Source: Drosophila pseudoobscura (taxonomy: Eukaryota > Arthropoda > Insecta > Diptera > Drosophilidae). Taken from it: DNA of 64,000 nucleotides. Position 1 is the first letter of the stretch; every line of letters begins with the position of its first letter. The translations under genes were made by a program, and so were the position numbers. This document shows, in pieces, positions 10,791 through 23,100 of the stretch. The notes under the pieces were generated by a model. That model searched no databases. It was not told where the DNA came from and saw only the letters and a program-made list of their open reading frames with translations. The stretch is from contig NC_046679.1 in the NCBI RefSeq assembly GCF_009870125.1, positions 15,624,001-15,688,000 on the forward strand, written 5' to 3'.

Positions 10791-13330
10791 TTGTATATTT
10801 AACATTTATTAGTAATAAATTTTCTGTATTTTTGTGTAATATTTGTTAATTTCAGTTTTGTCACTACACAAATATGTTTGTTCTTGTTGACTGATATATA
10901 TGTATACTCGTATGTATGTATGTATGTATGCATGTATATGGTTTAGATAGATGTATATCGGCATATAGTATGTCTTGTATATTTTCCATTTGTTGTATAT
11001 GTATATTTGATAAATTATGTGTAGGTATTAGTTAGTTTTTGTTCTTCTCATTTAGTTGTGGTTTAGTTTTAGTATCTTCTGCCTTTTTCTTTAAATATAT
11101 ATTTTGTTGTTTAAGTACTTGTTTAGGGTTCTTCCATGCATGCATGTGTAATATATGTATATGTGTATAAAAAAGGAAATATTCCCTGGTCCGAGAGCCA
11201 AGGCCTAAATGCAACGGAGAGTAAATTTCCAGCCATCCAGCAACAGCTCCGTTCCGAGCCCCACGGGCAGTATTGGTTATGAATCACTTAATCAGTCTCT
11301 CTTCGCACTAGACGATAATGGGCTGTTGGGTTGAGGAGTTGAAGGGGGGGCTGGGGCCGGGGCCGGGTCCGTCTGGCTAATTCAAGCACAACTAATTGGA
11401 GCCGTGAAGGTCTTTGACTGGGCTGGATATCAGGGTTGGAAGGGGCCCCGAGTCTCGTGCTTTCGACTCTTAAACTCTTTCAATAGATGTAATATAATAA
11501 TTATCATAATTTAGCTTATGCTTTAGTTAGCAAATTACTAGTAATAAGGCAAATGAAAGTGAAGGGCACTGGGGGCGGGGCGGGGCTGGGCAAACCGAAT
11601 AACGCAAATCAACCAACCAACCAACCAACCAACCAACTCTCTAAAAACATGGATAGGATCGATCGATCGATCGCAAAGGCTTATCTAGGTAATACATACT
11701 TGTGTATTGTATTACTGCATGCATTGTATATTTGATTTATGTGTGTAAATAGAGGCAAAACTTTCAACTCTAGCAACTTAATATCTAAAAACTGATCCAC
11801 ATTTTCCCCCACCGACAAGGGGAGGTGTTTACTTTCACAAAAGCAGGCAAAATTGGTTTTCTCAATACAATAAATTCGAGTCGTTGACGCTTTGGTATCT
11901 CTCATTCCACATATACATAAATATTGAAACGGGATCTGTATATACTAAAACCGAAGGAATAAATTAAAAAATAAAATAAAACAAATCAAAAGTTGTAATG
12001 TTTCCTTTTTAAGTATTTTTTTGTTCGTTTTTGTTTAATTTTTAATTGGTAATATCGTTTTAAACATACAGTATATGTATAGAGAGTGTGTGTGATTCGG
12101 GGATGGTGCTGTAGAGTTACATTAAATGTTCGTTCTGCCGATTGTTTGCTGATGTTTGTCTTTAACAAATTAAAAAATAAAAATAATAATACAATTCAAC
12201 CAGTTTCCTGGTGGCATCAAAAACTGCTTTTCAAATGTGTTAAAACAGAAAACTTTTCAAGATTTTTTTTTTTTTTTTTTTGCTGAAGTTAAAATGATAC
12301 ACTGGGTTAGGATTTTGATTGCTCTTCGGGTTTTCAAGCAAATTCAATTTTTGTAACTCTTTTCTTTTAAGTAAACTTGGAGGAACGTATACAAAACATT
12401 TTTAAATCAATAAAATATATGTGTGTGTGCTTGGAGGACAGTTAAAACACATCGATTCCTGCTTGAATCGTTTAGTAATATTATAAGTTATTTTTGTTTT
12501 GTTTTCTTTTTTTAATGGTTAGCAGTCTAACATTTCAGCTGCGCAAATTTTGTTTGCTTTTCCTTCTTGTTCGATTAGTTTTGATTTTTTTTTTATGTTT
12601 TTTCTTCTTCTTCCTATTAACTTGTTAGAACGCCGACTAATAGCTACAGTTATACTTTTTCTTGTTCTTCCTACACGATATTTTTTCATAGTTTTATTTG
12701 ATTTTTGTTGTTTTTTTTGCGTTTTCCCTTTTTGACAATGTTTTTTGTGTTTTTTTTTGGGCTTTTTTCTTTCGCAATTGGATTTTCTTTGCCTTTAAAA
12801 ATGTTGCAAAAATGACAATTATTTTGTGTGGTTTTTAGCGATGCGCTTGGGTGCCGTCGTGCCGTTCGGAGCAATACAAAAATTTCGCTTAGCACATGGG
12901 CGAAAGAAATAACAGAGCGTGTGAGGAACAATTACTAAAAAACTTAAATAAATGAGCGAGAAAAAACAGAGCACACCATATAGTATAATCATTTGCCACA
13001 GCGGTACAAAAAACCTTCACAAAATAGCACAAAACGTTGCTTTCGCTCTGGGGCTTCGTTTTAATAACATACATTTAATATATATATAAATATCTATAAA
13101 GAAATCGAAATCGTAGTCGATGTATAAATAGATCGGTTCGGTTCGATTGCATTGGAGCATCGTTATCGGGGCCCACAATTCACAATTCGGGTTCGATTTT
13201 CTGTCTTAAAGTTTTCGGTTTCTTCCGTTTTCCCCATCTTATTTTCCTCTCTTGATGTCCGCGCGCGCACAAAGTACTTTAGCTTAATATGTTTATAATA
13301 TTAGTAAAGTAATTCTCGTGTTTTTTTGCC
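10791..13330 (-). other. Probable Map205 3' UTR
   Basis: This AT-rich stretch directly follows the Map205 stop codon on the minus strand. It has long T-runs, TATG repeats near 10911-10935, a (CCAA)n tract near 11610-11636 and a GATC tetramer run near 11657-11673. TTATTAGTAATAAA near 10805-10819 gives overlapping poly(A) signals on the minus strand and is a possible end point. No coding frame was recognised. Confidence 0.4.
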
Positions 13331-15337
13331 CTAGAAATCCAGCAGGGACACCTCTGAGGGTGGAGCTGCAGCTGGTGCCTGTTCCTGGTCCTGGGACACT
13401 GGGAACTCCTCTGCGACGACCTCTGCCTCGTGTGATCCGTTGCCGTTCTGGGTAATGGGTGGCTGCTGCTCCTCCTCGCCATTGGTGGCCGGAGGAGCCG
13501 GCTCAGCCGGCACTGGTTTCCTAATGGGGGCCCCAGGGGCTGCACCCTTCATCGGGGTGGGCACCTTGCGCGCCTTTATAGCGGCCGGCGAGGCTTTGGA
13601 AGCGGCTGCGGTTTCTTTGGCTTTCGGTTTCAGCGGCGTGGTGGAGGCGCTTCCGGCTGACTTCAGAGGCGACGCCCTGAGCGTGTTGTTGCTGGGCTTC
13701 AGGGGCGAGGACTTGCGCTGGGCCGCAGTCGTGGTCGAGCTCGTGGCCAGCAGGGAGCGTCGCGTGGTGGTGGTGGTGCTGCTGCTGCTGCTGCCGGTGG
13801 TTCCGCTGGCCATCGAGTGCGTGAACTTGGGTGCCGGGCGGGCTGTGAAAGTCTTTGTTGTCGATGTGGTAGTAGTGCCAGTGCCAGTGCCATTGGCCGT
13901 TGTGGCCGACTTGACGCGAGTAGTGGTGGTGGTAGTAGTGCTGCTGCCTGCGGTGCTCTTGCCCAGTCCATTGGTCGTTGGCTTTGTGGGGCTACGAGCG
14001 CCCTGCGAGGATGCACTCGTTGTGGAAGCAGCAGTCGCCGCCTTGCGGGCTGTGCTGGCGCCAGTAGGGGCGGCGCTGCGAGGCGACGGCACCTTCGGCT
14101 TGGGTGCGCCAGTGCTGGTGGTGGTCGCCGAACGTGGCTTGGCCAGGCTGCTGGCGCTGCTGGCACCAGCCCCATTGGCCGTGGCCGAAGGGAGCGGCTT
14201 GCGTGCCGCCAGGCTGGCAGAGGCAGCGCTGCGAGCGGCTGTCGTTGTGCTGGTCGTCGTCTTGGTCAAAGTGCTGCCCAGGGGCTTGCTGGCCAACGGC
14301 TTGCTGGCGGGAGCCGTACGGCCGGCCGGAGCTGTCGCTGGCCGTGCACTGGCTGTGGTGGTGATCCTGGGTGGCGGCTTGGCAGCGGCAGTTCCCACCG
14401 AGCTGGCCAGCGGCTTGCGGGCAGTGGTGGCCGGCTTGCCAGCTGTCGACGACGATGCAGTCGTGGTCCTGGGAGCCACTGGTGCCGTCCGAGGACGTGC
14501 TGCTGTTGTTGTGGGGCCTGTTGCGGGCTTCTTTGCCGCCGAAGGAGCTGCTGCCTTGGGCTTGGCAGCAGCCGTAGTGGTTGCAGGCTTGGCAGCCGGC
14601 TTCTTGGCATCAGTGGGAGTTGGTTTTCCCTTGGCCTTGGCTGCGGCTGCGGCCACGGCTGTGCCGGCGACAGCGACTGCAGCTGCAGCCGCCACAGCAG
14701 CAGCGGCGACCACGGGGGGCTCCTCGGCAACGGGTTCGCTGGCGGCCACAGGGATGGGCTCTGCTTCAGCCACCGGAGTGTCGTCCAGGTCAAATGCATA
14801 AGAAACGGGTTTCACTGCTTCGGAAGTTGCTTCAGAGCTCACAGGTAGCTCGGGCTCTTGAAGAGCCGGAGCTGGTGCCTCCACAGCTGGCTCTGAGTAG
14901 AGCAGCACCGATGGCTCCCTAATCTCCTCCTGCTGGAGCACCGGCTCTGGGGTGGCATTGCTCTCGAAGCCATTGAAAAAGGGTGCAGCAGCCTCAGCTG
15001 GAGCCGCGGCAGCAGCAAAGTCGGGGAACACGTCGAGGGGGGCGGGGGCGTCGGCTTCAGGCTCAGGGCTAATCTGGTACTCCTCCTCGATGAGTTCCTC
15101 CTGCAATTGCAGCTGGTTGAAGTTTTCCTGTATTTCCGGTTGCAGCTCTTGGGCCACGACGACTTCCTCGGCCAAGTGTGCGGGCGTGAATGGTGCAGCA
15201 AATGGATTGATTCCCGGTGACGGGGCGAGCTGCTCCTCCTCCTGCAGCTCCACCTCCACCTCCGACTCCGCCTCCGCCTCGACGGAGCGTTGAGCCTCAT
15301 AGCCGGAAGCTGCATTGAAGGCAGCGTACTCCTCCAC
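13331..15337 (-). CDS. Map205: Map205 exon 2, basic microtubule-binding half
   Basis: The acceptor CCTTTTCCGCAG precedes 15337, and the exon opens VEEYAAFNAASGYEA and stops with TAG at 13331-13333. It encodes 668 residues. The first 230 or so are acidic and Pro/Ala-rich. The next 400 are very rich in Lys-Pro, Ser-Pro and Thr runs, typical of disordered microtubule-binding tails. The C terminus ends EVSLLDF. The opposite strand has long open frames because of the GC-rich alanine and proline codons; these are shadows. Confidence 0.85.
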   Translation of the reverse strand: MEEYAAFNAASGYEAQRSVEAEAESEVEVELQEEEQLAPSPGINPFAAPFTPAHLAEEVVVAQELQPEIQENFNQLQLQEELIEEEYQISPEPEADAPAPLDVFPDFAAAAAPAEAAAPFFNGFESNATPEPVLQQEEIREPSVLLYSEPAVEAPAPALQEPELPVSSEATSEAVKPVSYAFDLDDTPVAEAEPIPVAASEPVAEEPPVVAAAAVAAAAAVAVAGTAVAAAAAKAKGKPTPTDAKKPAAKPATTTAAAKPKAAAPSAAKKPATGPTTTAARPRTAPVAPRTTTASSSTAGKPATTARKPLASSVGTAAAKPPPRITTTASARPATAPAGRTAPASKPLASKPLGSTLTKTTTSTTTAARSAASASLAARKPLPSATANGAGASSASSLAKPRSATTTSTGAPKPKVPSPRSAAPTGASTARKAATAASTTSASSQGARSPTKPTTNGLGKSTAGSSTTTTTTTRVKSATTANGTGTGTTTTSTTKTFTARPAPKFTHSMASGTTGSSSSSTTTTTRRSLLATSSTTTAAQRKSSPLKPSNNTLRASPLKSAGSASTTPLKPKAKETAAASKASPAAIKARKVPTPMKGAAPGAPIRKPVPAEPAPPATNGEEEQQPPITQNGNGSHEAEVVAEEFPVSQDQEQAPAAAPPSEVSLLDF

Positions 15338-18300
15338 CTGCGGAAAAGGAAAGGAAACGGAAAAACAAGTGGGTAGAAAAGATTATTAAGTGACGTGGAA
15401 AAGATTCGGGGATTCGGGGGATTCGGGCGATGCGGGGGAATTGGAAATGCTAGGCACCACACCCTGAAGATGACTAAACCAAAATACAATTATCAACAAC
15501 ATCATCATCATCGCCATCGCCATCTCTATCGCCGAAAGACAACAAAAAGAAGCATTTGGTAAGTGTCTGGCTCTCCATTGTCGCTGTCTTCCAGTCTCCC
15601 GCTTGTCTGGAATCCCCCTTCTCGAAGTTTTCAGTGCTGTTAAATCGATAAATGCAATAAGCCCCCGTCCATTGAAAGACATCTCCGTTTGCCTGGGGGC
15701 ACAACGCACACAGCAAAATGGTGGCACAACAGTTTTCCCTCTGCGCGTTACTTATGGCATTATTGCTCGTGGCTCGTAAAAATATCTGACAGATGCAGCA
15801 ACCAAAGTATTTTGTGCTCCAACGAAAATAAATCACACCACGAAGACAGACAGACAAATTTCCAGCTAAATAAATACGGAGGGAAAACCAGGAATGAATA
15901 TCATCTGGGCTGGCCTGGACTGTGTGCCCCACATGCCCCACATACGCGTATAGAAAAGCAAGTGGATGGAATATTTTTTATATCGGGACAGCGACCGCGC
16001 CCCAAAGCAGGCAATATTCAAATATACATTTTCCAGGAAGGATTTTTGACGAAAAGAAATCAACTAAAGTGCTTTTAAATGGTGCATGTTTTATGGGACA
16101 ATCTTGCCACCCACATCCCATATCCCACATCCCACATCAGTAGGTAACACTGTAAAAGTAATCCCAAAATGTGGTACAAAGTGGCAGCCCTTTCAGGACG
16201 ATGCACTCACCCCCCCGGGTAACTGTAGATTTCGGAGTAAACTAAGGGGAGTGTTGTCTGCGCATTTGCCAGGGAGGGTCCAGGGTTGACACGCAGACAC
16301 ATTACTAATGCATACAAATTATGATAATGATGACATCAGCCCCGAGAAGAGTCCAGAGAACTTGTGAAAGTGAGAACAGGAACAGGAACAGCCCCCCCCC
16401 CCCCGACAATGTCATGACAGTTGCTGGACAGTATTCCAGCCCCATGTCGCACTGTATTACCGACAACCAGACCGCAGGCACAGAGCCAAACCAGCGATGA
16501 CATGGCCAGGGCATACATACACAGCAACAACAAAAACCAAAGATAGAGAAAGAAAGAAGGGGGAAAAAAAACAACAGTCAGATGACAGGAAACGTGTCAG
16601 TGACTTAGTAGTGTGACTCGGCGTTAGTTTTGGCGCAGGGGAAAATGTAGCGTTAACATTTTTTCCGGCACTTTTCTTCTGTGGCACGCAAAGACCAGAC
16701 CAGACCAGACCAGGCCAGGCCACACCGCAGCACATCGGAGCACATCGCACCACAGAGAGCGATCTGAAACTCGAAAATGTCATTGACCAGTAAATGCCAC
16801 CAGCCGGGGCCCCGTTCGTTGCCAGGTCCCCGGGTTGCCAGGTTTCCCAGTTCGGTTGCCCACTTTTAGCCCACTCGCCTCGCGCAATTGCCGGCTGGGC
16901 TGGTCGGACTTTCTTTTGCCTTGCTCTCCTCTCTCTCTCCACTGCTTTACACTGCTTGGACTGTTGCTCAAGCGTAATGGGGTTAAAAGTGAGCTGAAGC
17001 GAATAAGTCCAAAAAAAAAAAACAACAACAACAACAAAAAGAAAGAAAGAAGCATGAAAGACAAACCCCAGCTTAGTCGGAGCTCTCGCGAGACTTAGTT
17101 CCTTGCCCCATGACTCATCGTCGCTGCTATTTGCTAATCAATCATGACTAGAAATGATGTAATACGCGTTTTCAAATAACTCTGCAAGCCATTCCACTCC
17201 ACTGCCCCACTCCCTGTGTGCATTTTAATCGCCGCGATAATTGCTCGGTATTTTATCAGTGTGGAAGCTGATAGCCGCACAAGTTGGCAGCGCTCTCTGT
17301 AGCGGCGATTGCCGGCCGGCCGGCCCGGTGTGTTAATTGAGTGTTTTGCTTTTTATTTTTGCACAAATAATCTATTTGGCCAACCAATACACGTACTTTT
17401 GCACACACAAATGTGTACAGTGGGCACACACAATGTCTAACAATTTGCACATTCAATTTGTGGTCCACTCAATGAAAGAGATTTCACTGTGTGCTAAAGT
17501 ACCGCAAACCCTCTCTCCCTCTCCCTCTCTCACTCTCTGTCTATTTACAAATCATTTTGGCACTCGAAGAAGCCGGCAGAAAAAATACATGCACAGCAAA
17601 AGAAATGGGAGCGAAGCTTTTGATACCCTGGCTGCCATGTCCATATAATCGTATGAAATTTCATATCTGATTTAAGCCCAATTTGGTTAAGCCTTACGGC
17701 TGATGCTTATCAGAAATACATAAATAAATATATGTATAAGCCTCTTTGCACGTAGTAAATACTTGAGCAAAATCATAATACTCCCTCCCTCAAAGAGTAT
17801 AACAATGGGCCTCACTCTCTCACACACTCATTGATTTGCTCAACGAGGCGTCAACGGTCGCCGTCACCGGCTCTGCCGCTGTTGGTGGGTGGTTTTGTTG
17901 GTGTTGGTGTTGGTGTTTGCTTGCCAAAAGGCAAACAAAGAACGCAACGATGACATCAACAATTTCTAGCTGCGGCTCGGCTGGCTCTCATGTGAATTTT
18001 TGGCTTTGGATAATTGCAAAAAAGTGCGCAGCAAATGAAGAAATTTCACGAAAGTTGACGTCAACTTGTGCGATTCAAAGAGAAAGAGACACACGAGAGA
18101 GAGAGAGTGCGACGGGGGCAGGTAAAAGAGAGCAAAAGAAAAAGAATTAAACACAAAAATCAAGTTCAACAGATGGCGTTGTTTGTGGATTTGCATGAGC
18201 AGCAGGAGGAGGAGTAGGAGGAGGAGGAGGAGGAGAATGATCGCATAAGCAGGAGCGTAGCTGACTGTACGGTTGTTTTAGTATGAACAAATGGCCGGCT

Positions 18301-20148
18301 ATAATTTTATACAGAGATCCGCACACAAGCGTACAAGACAATTTATAGAGTCGCAAATTTGTGCGCAAATACAACAAATCACTGGTATTGAGTCGTCCAT
18401 GTCTTTGCCGGCTCTCCCCTACTGCTGCTGCTATGCGACATTCGACATTCAATGTTCGACGTTCGATGTACGCGACGTCCGACCGACCCAACGGTTGCCG
18501 TTTGCTGCCACACATGGCTCGTTAGACAGCCAAAACTGGGCACCGCGAGGCACACGGGGGAAATGAGGCACACTCTCTAAGGAGGACGGAGGACGGAGGA
18601 CGGAGGAGAGGCGACCACAGTGGCCATTAGGTTTGTACAAAAATGGAATGCAATTGACAGTCGCTGCGCAGGGTCTCTATCGGTCCGAACTGTCAACCGT
18701 TTTTGGCCATGCACACGCATACACACACTCATTCACTAACCATAAAAGTGTGTATATGTATGCACAAAATGATTATAATAATCAACCACAATAAAACAGC
18801 TTAATGTTCCACTGTCTTGGGCCGTTCCCTTTTCATACGCACAATTCGCATTCGCCGCCGGCTGTCTGATGATCCATGATGTTCCATGGCGACGCTCTTG
18901 ATGATCTGATCATGGCATGGGGGGAGGGGGCATACGCACTCTCATCAAAGGAGAAACAGAGAGAGAGAGAGAGGCACAAACTCTCCAAATACAATGCCAA
19001 ATAAAGCGAAAAAGTTTGCTCTTTGCATTTTTATTTGACTTTTGCATGTGTTCCCTCCCTTATGCGAGTGTGTGTGTGTGTGTGTGTGCGTGCGTAATGA
19101 AGTGTGGCTGCTGCTGCTGCTGTTTTTGCTTCTATTGGGGCTGTGCCGGCTATGTAATTTCTATTTTTAAATATGCGAAAAAAAATTAGTGACAAATCAA
19201 AAGGAAAAGAAGGCGAACATCAAGAGTGCGGGCAGCAGCGACCCAACCGATGCCCTGTAAACTGTGACTCATCCAGAAATTGCCAAATCCTCTCATCTAT
19301 ATTTCTTTTTTTGTTTGCCAGCGAGTGGGAGAGAGAGCGAGGGAGACACTAATATGCCCTGCAGGCTGCAGCGCTTTGCTCACTCTTCCTCTATCCCTCT
19401 CTCTCTTTCGTTTTCTCTGCCTATCCTGCTTGGTTAACTGTGCCGCGGCAATTATGATGAGCAATAAATGTTGAAACCGTATGGCAAGCTAGCAAGCAGG
19501 CAGCCAGGCAACATGCAACTGGAGAGCAACACGCAACATGCAGCCAGCGCTGGGCGCATGAGCATATGTATATTCTATTGTTTCCACCTTATTATTTTTT
19601 GTTTCTTTTTTGGTAGATGCAACGGCGGCTCATGTGCCGCTGCTGCTGCACATCATTAATCTCCCAATGGTGATTAATGGAAAATGTTATATGTATTTTC
19701 ATCATTCTTACACACAAAGTTACTGCCGCTGCTGCGACTGCGCTGCAGTTGCACTGAGGCATGAAGCAAATCCACCTTTTGTGAATTTTAATTAAGTTTT
19801 TTTGTGCTTTTTTTTAACCGTATTGGAGGAGGAAGATCTGTTGGGAGCAAAGACAAACCCAGGGAGCTCAGGACTTGCTTTGGGCTTTGGTTCCTCTATT
19901 ATTCCTATTTCTATTATCTTTCGTGGGGAGCCCCTTCCCCGCTCTCTCCTGCTGCACTCTCTGCTCTCATATCAGTGCGGAAATGACTTAGGTCAAGAAA
20001 ATGCACTGCGACATTTTCTCTTTTTGTGTTTTCTTGTTGCTTTTTGCTTTTTGCTTTCAGTTCACGGTTCATTATGGGTTTTGCGCTTAGTCAGCCACTC
20101 GCTCGAAAAATCTCAACGAGTCGGCGGCGGCCTTGTGGGGCGTGGTCG

Positions 20149-20181
<33 letters not shown>

Positions 20182-23100
20182 GGGGGAGAGCTTCTGTCCA
20201 TCATTCTCTTAATATAATTTTGGACAATTAACGATACACCGACTCAACGCCAACTCAGCCCCGGCTCGGACTCAATGAATTATGGCGGGGCTCTGGCATA
20301 AATAATACAAAAAATTAATAAACCACAATAAAAGAAAGAAAAAAGAACTAGATACAGCGCAAATTGTGTAGGAAAACCGGCAAACGGCCATGGCAACATT
20401 TTCGCAAGCCAGACGAAACAAAAACAAAAAAAAGCACCAAAGATCTCAAGAAAAGAAATAAAATAAAGCAGGGCACAAACTGGCAAGAGTTGGACACAGA
20501 CACAGCCAAAGATACGGATACGGGTACGTGGAGGGGGAGAGGGGGAGGGGAAGAATTTGCGAAACCATGTTGCCACATGATAATCATAATGACGATGATG
20601 ATGATGAGGTCGGTCTAGCTGGAGCTGGCTGGAGCGCTGTCTGAAGTGTTTTGTGGCAAGAGGGGCAAGAGAAACAAAAAACGAATCATATCCAAAAGAA
20701 TAGAAAGTTAATTATGTTTTATAATTTTTGCCTTTTGCTTTTGTACTTTGGAGAGTTCCCAAGTTCCAAAAGAAAAGCCCAACGCGATGCCGCCAAGAGG
20801 ATGATGATGATGATGATGATGATGTTGGGGCATGTTCTCTCCTCCTCTGCGGTTGCTCTGTTGCCGCTGGCGGAAAGGAAAGGAAAATCTTGCATGAGGC
20901 TTGTCCAAAATAAATATGAGAAAATCTGCCAATTTTTCCCCCCATTTTGTTTGTAATTTGTTTAGGAAACCACAAAAATGAAAATAGCAAAAAAAAAAAA
21001 AGTTCATGCAGAAAATTTATTAGATGGAACTTTTCTTTTTTTTCTTTCTTTGGATTTATGCAGAAAGTTTCGAAAGACCCCGAACCAGAGGCAGACCCAG
21101 ACGCAGGGCCCGAGATAAAATGAAACTTTGAAGAGGCAAAAGTTTCGTTCCCGGGAAACAGAACTTAGAGAAATAGGAAGACTATTAACTGGTGGCTCGA
21201 AAACCCAGGCTCTCATAGGGGAAACATTTCTGCACGTCTTGTAAACCCATTTTGCTGTATCTTTCGGATCCATCAAAAAAATACCAAGTGCATTTTATTA
21301 TTTCAATTAATTTTCTGTGAAGTTCGATGATAAATCAGTTCTCCCTCCAAATGGGATTGGGAATGGTAATGGGTTCTTGGCCAAGTGAAAGGCCAGATTG
21401 GTTTGCCCCAAAGACAGAGCCAGAGCCAGTGCACACTCCCCTCTCCATAAATCCATTCGGTAATGTGATAAAGATGCACAGCTAAAGATACAGCTACATT
21501 TGCCAGTACGAAACAAAAAGGAAAAACCAGACAAGAAAATGCAATGTGGAAAAGCGATGGACATGAAACAGATTTAACTGCGGCTTGTTTTTGGTTCTTT
21601 TGTGAAAGTATTCAACGGATACAGAATGTACCGAAAAGATACAATTACAAGAAAGAAAGAAAGAAACGAAACGAAACCACATTGCAGTCATCCGATAGAT
21701 ACATTAGAATGGAGCCGCAATAGCAGCCGCAGCCATGAAATTGACTGGCTTTGTTGGCCAACAGTTGGACTCTCGGCCTGGCCATAAACCGAAAACGTTC
21801 CAAAGGAGGGTCCCCCCCTCCACCAATCAAAACGGTCTGCAGAGAGAGGGGTGAGGGAAGGGGGGGAGGCTAGAGAGGGTATCTAGCAAATTCATAATAG
21901 TGCAAAATATGAGATACAAAAAGAGCATGAAACATGGGCCAAAAGAAATTGTTAATAGCACAAATGGTAATAAAACACCTGGCCAACAAACTTGGCCAGC
22001 ACGAACATTGGTTTGGGGCTTCTGGGGCTCTTCTGCCACTTTTTATTTTATGATTTCTTTAGCATTGCGAGCCCCCGAAGCTCTAGACAAAGGCAAGGCG
22101 AGGCAAGGCAAAAAGCCTTGTGGCTAATGGCCAATGCCTTGGCGTTGGCTTTGGCTTTGGCTTCACACTCTCTTCGGCGAAGATGTGGCTGGGGCTGCGG
22201 CCGGGGGGGAAGTGCAATCATCTCTGGACAATTTGAAAGTTGGAGCTCCACTAAACCATCCATAGAAGCCAGGCCGAGGCGACTCCCCACCCATTCCATC
22301 CAGACGGTTCCAGATCGTTCCGTTCTGTTCTGTCAATTCCTATAGATAGATGTTGGCGAGGGCCCCCCTAAGCAAATGGAAGTCTTTTCTGTTATTAAAT
22401 TTGACGTTTTGTTTGTGTCTTGGCTGGTTTCTGTATCTGTTTTTATGATTAATTAAAGTAAATTGACCCGCCGACCGGTCGAAACATTTTCCTCTATTCT
22501 CGGAATTTATTTTGCACAATTTTCTTTTATGACAAACATGATCCATGACTCCAGGCTAGAACTCCACATTTACTTTTATTTACGATCCATTTATCCACCC
22601 ATATACCCGCCTCTCTCTCTATCTCTATCTCTGCCTCTCTCTTTCTCTGCACGACTTGTGTGGCATTAGAAATGGAATCCAGGCAGAGATAACTCCAACT
22701 ATAAATGGCAGTTGGCCTTTCCTTCTAGAAGAAGTCATTATCAGGGAATGTTTATGGGATTTGGAGTGTGATTAATTGCGGGGCAAGTGCTCTGCGATAA
22801 CTGCGATAGGCGAAGGCCTGGCAGCGGCTAAAGGCAAAGAAACCAAATCGATATCTAAACATTGCCGGCAGATGACCAAATATTTTATTATAAAAATTAT
22901 GGCGAACCACTCTAAAAGAAAAGGTGAGGCACCCTACTCTGCTAAGCTACTCTGTGAGAGAGCGCGCCAGGGGGGTTAATATATGTTTTTAGCTGTATTC
23001 GTAGGAATTATAAATTGGTGAAATACCAATTAAATTATGATTTTTAATGTTAAATAATTACAAAATATTTAAAACATAAATTTGCAGTATTTTTTCATTA

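Noticed and set aside
13440-14801. Long open frame (453 aa) on the plus strand inside Map205 exon 2
   Set aside because: It is antisense to a GC-rich Ala/Pro/Lys coding exon, and its Val/Ala/Leu-rich sequence is the expected shadow.
15866-16143. Small frames between Map205 exon 2 and the rest of the intron
   Set aside because: Short, overlapping in several frames and without splice or domain support.
20026-20217. Polyproline open frames
   Set aside because: They arise from the C31 homopolymer run.
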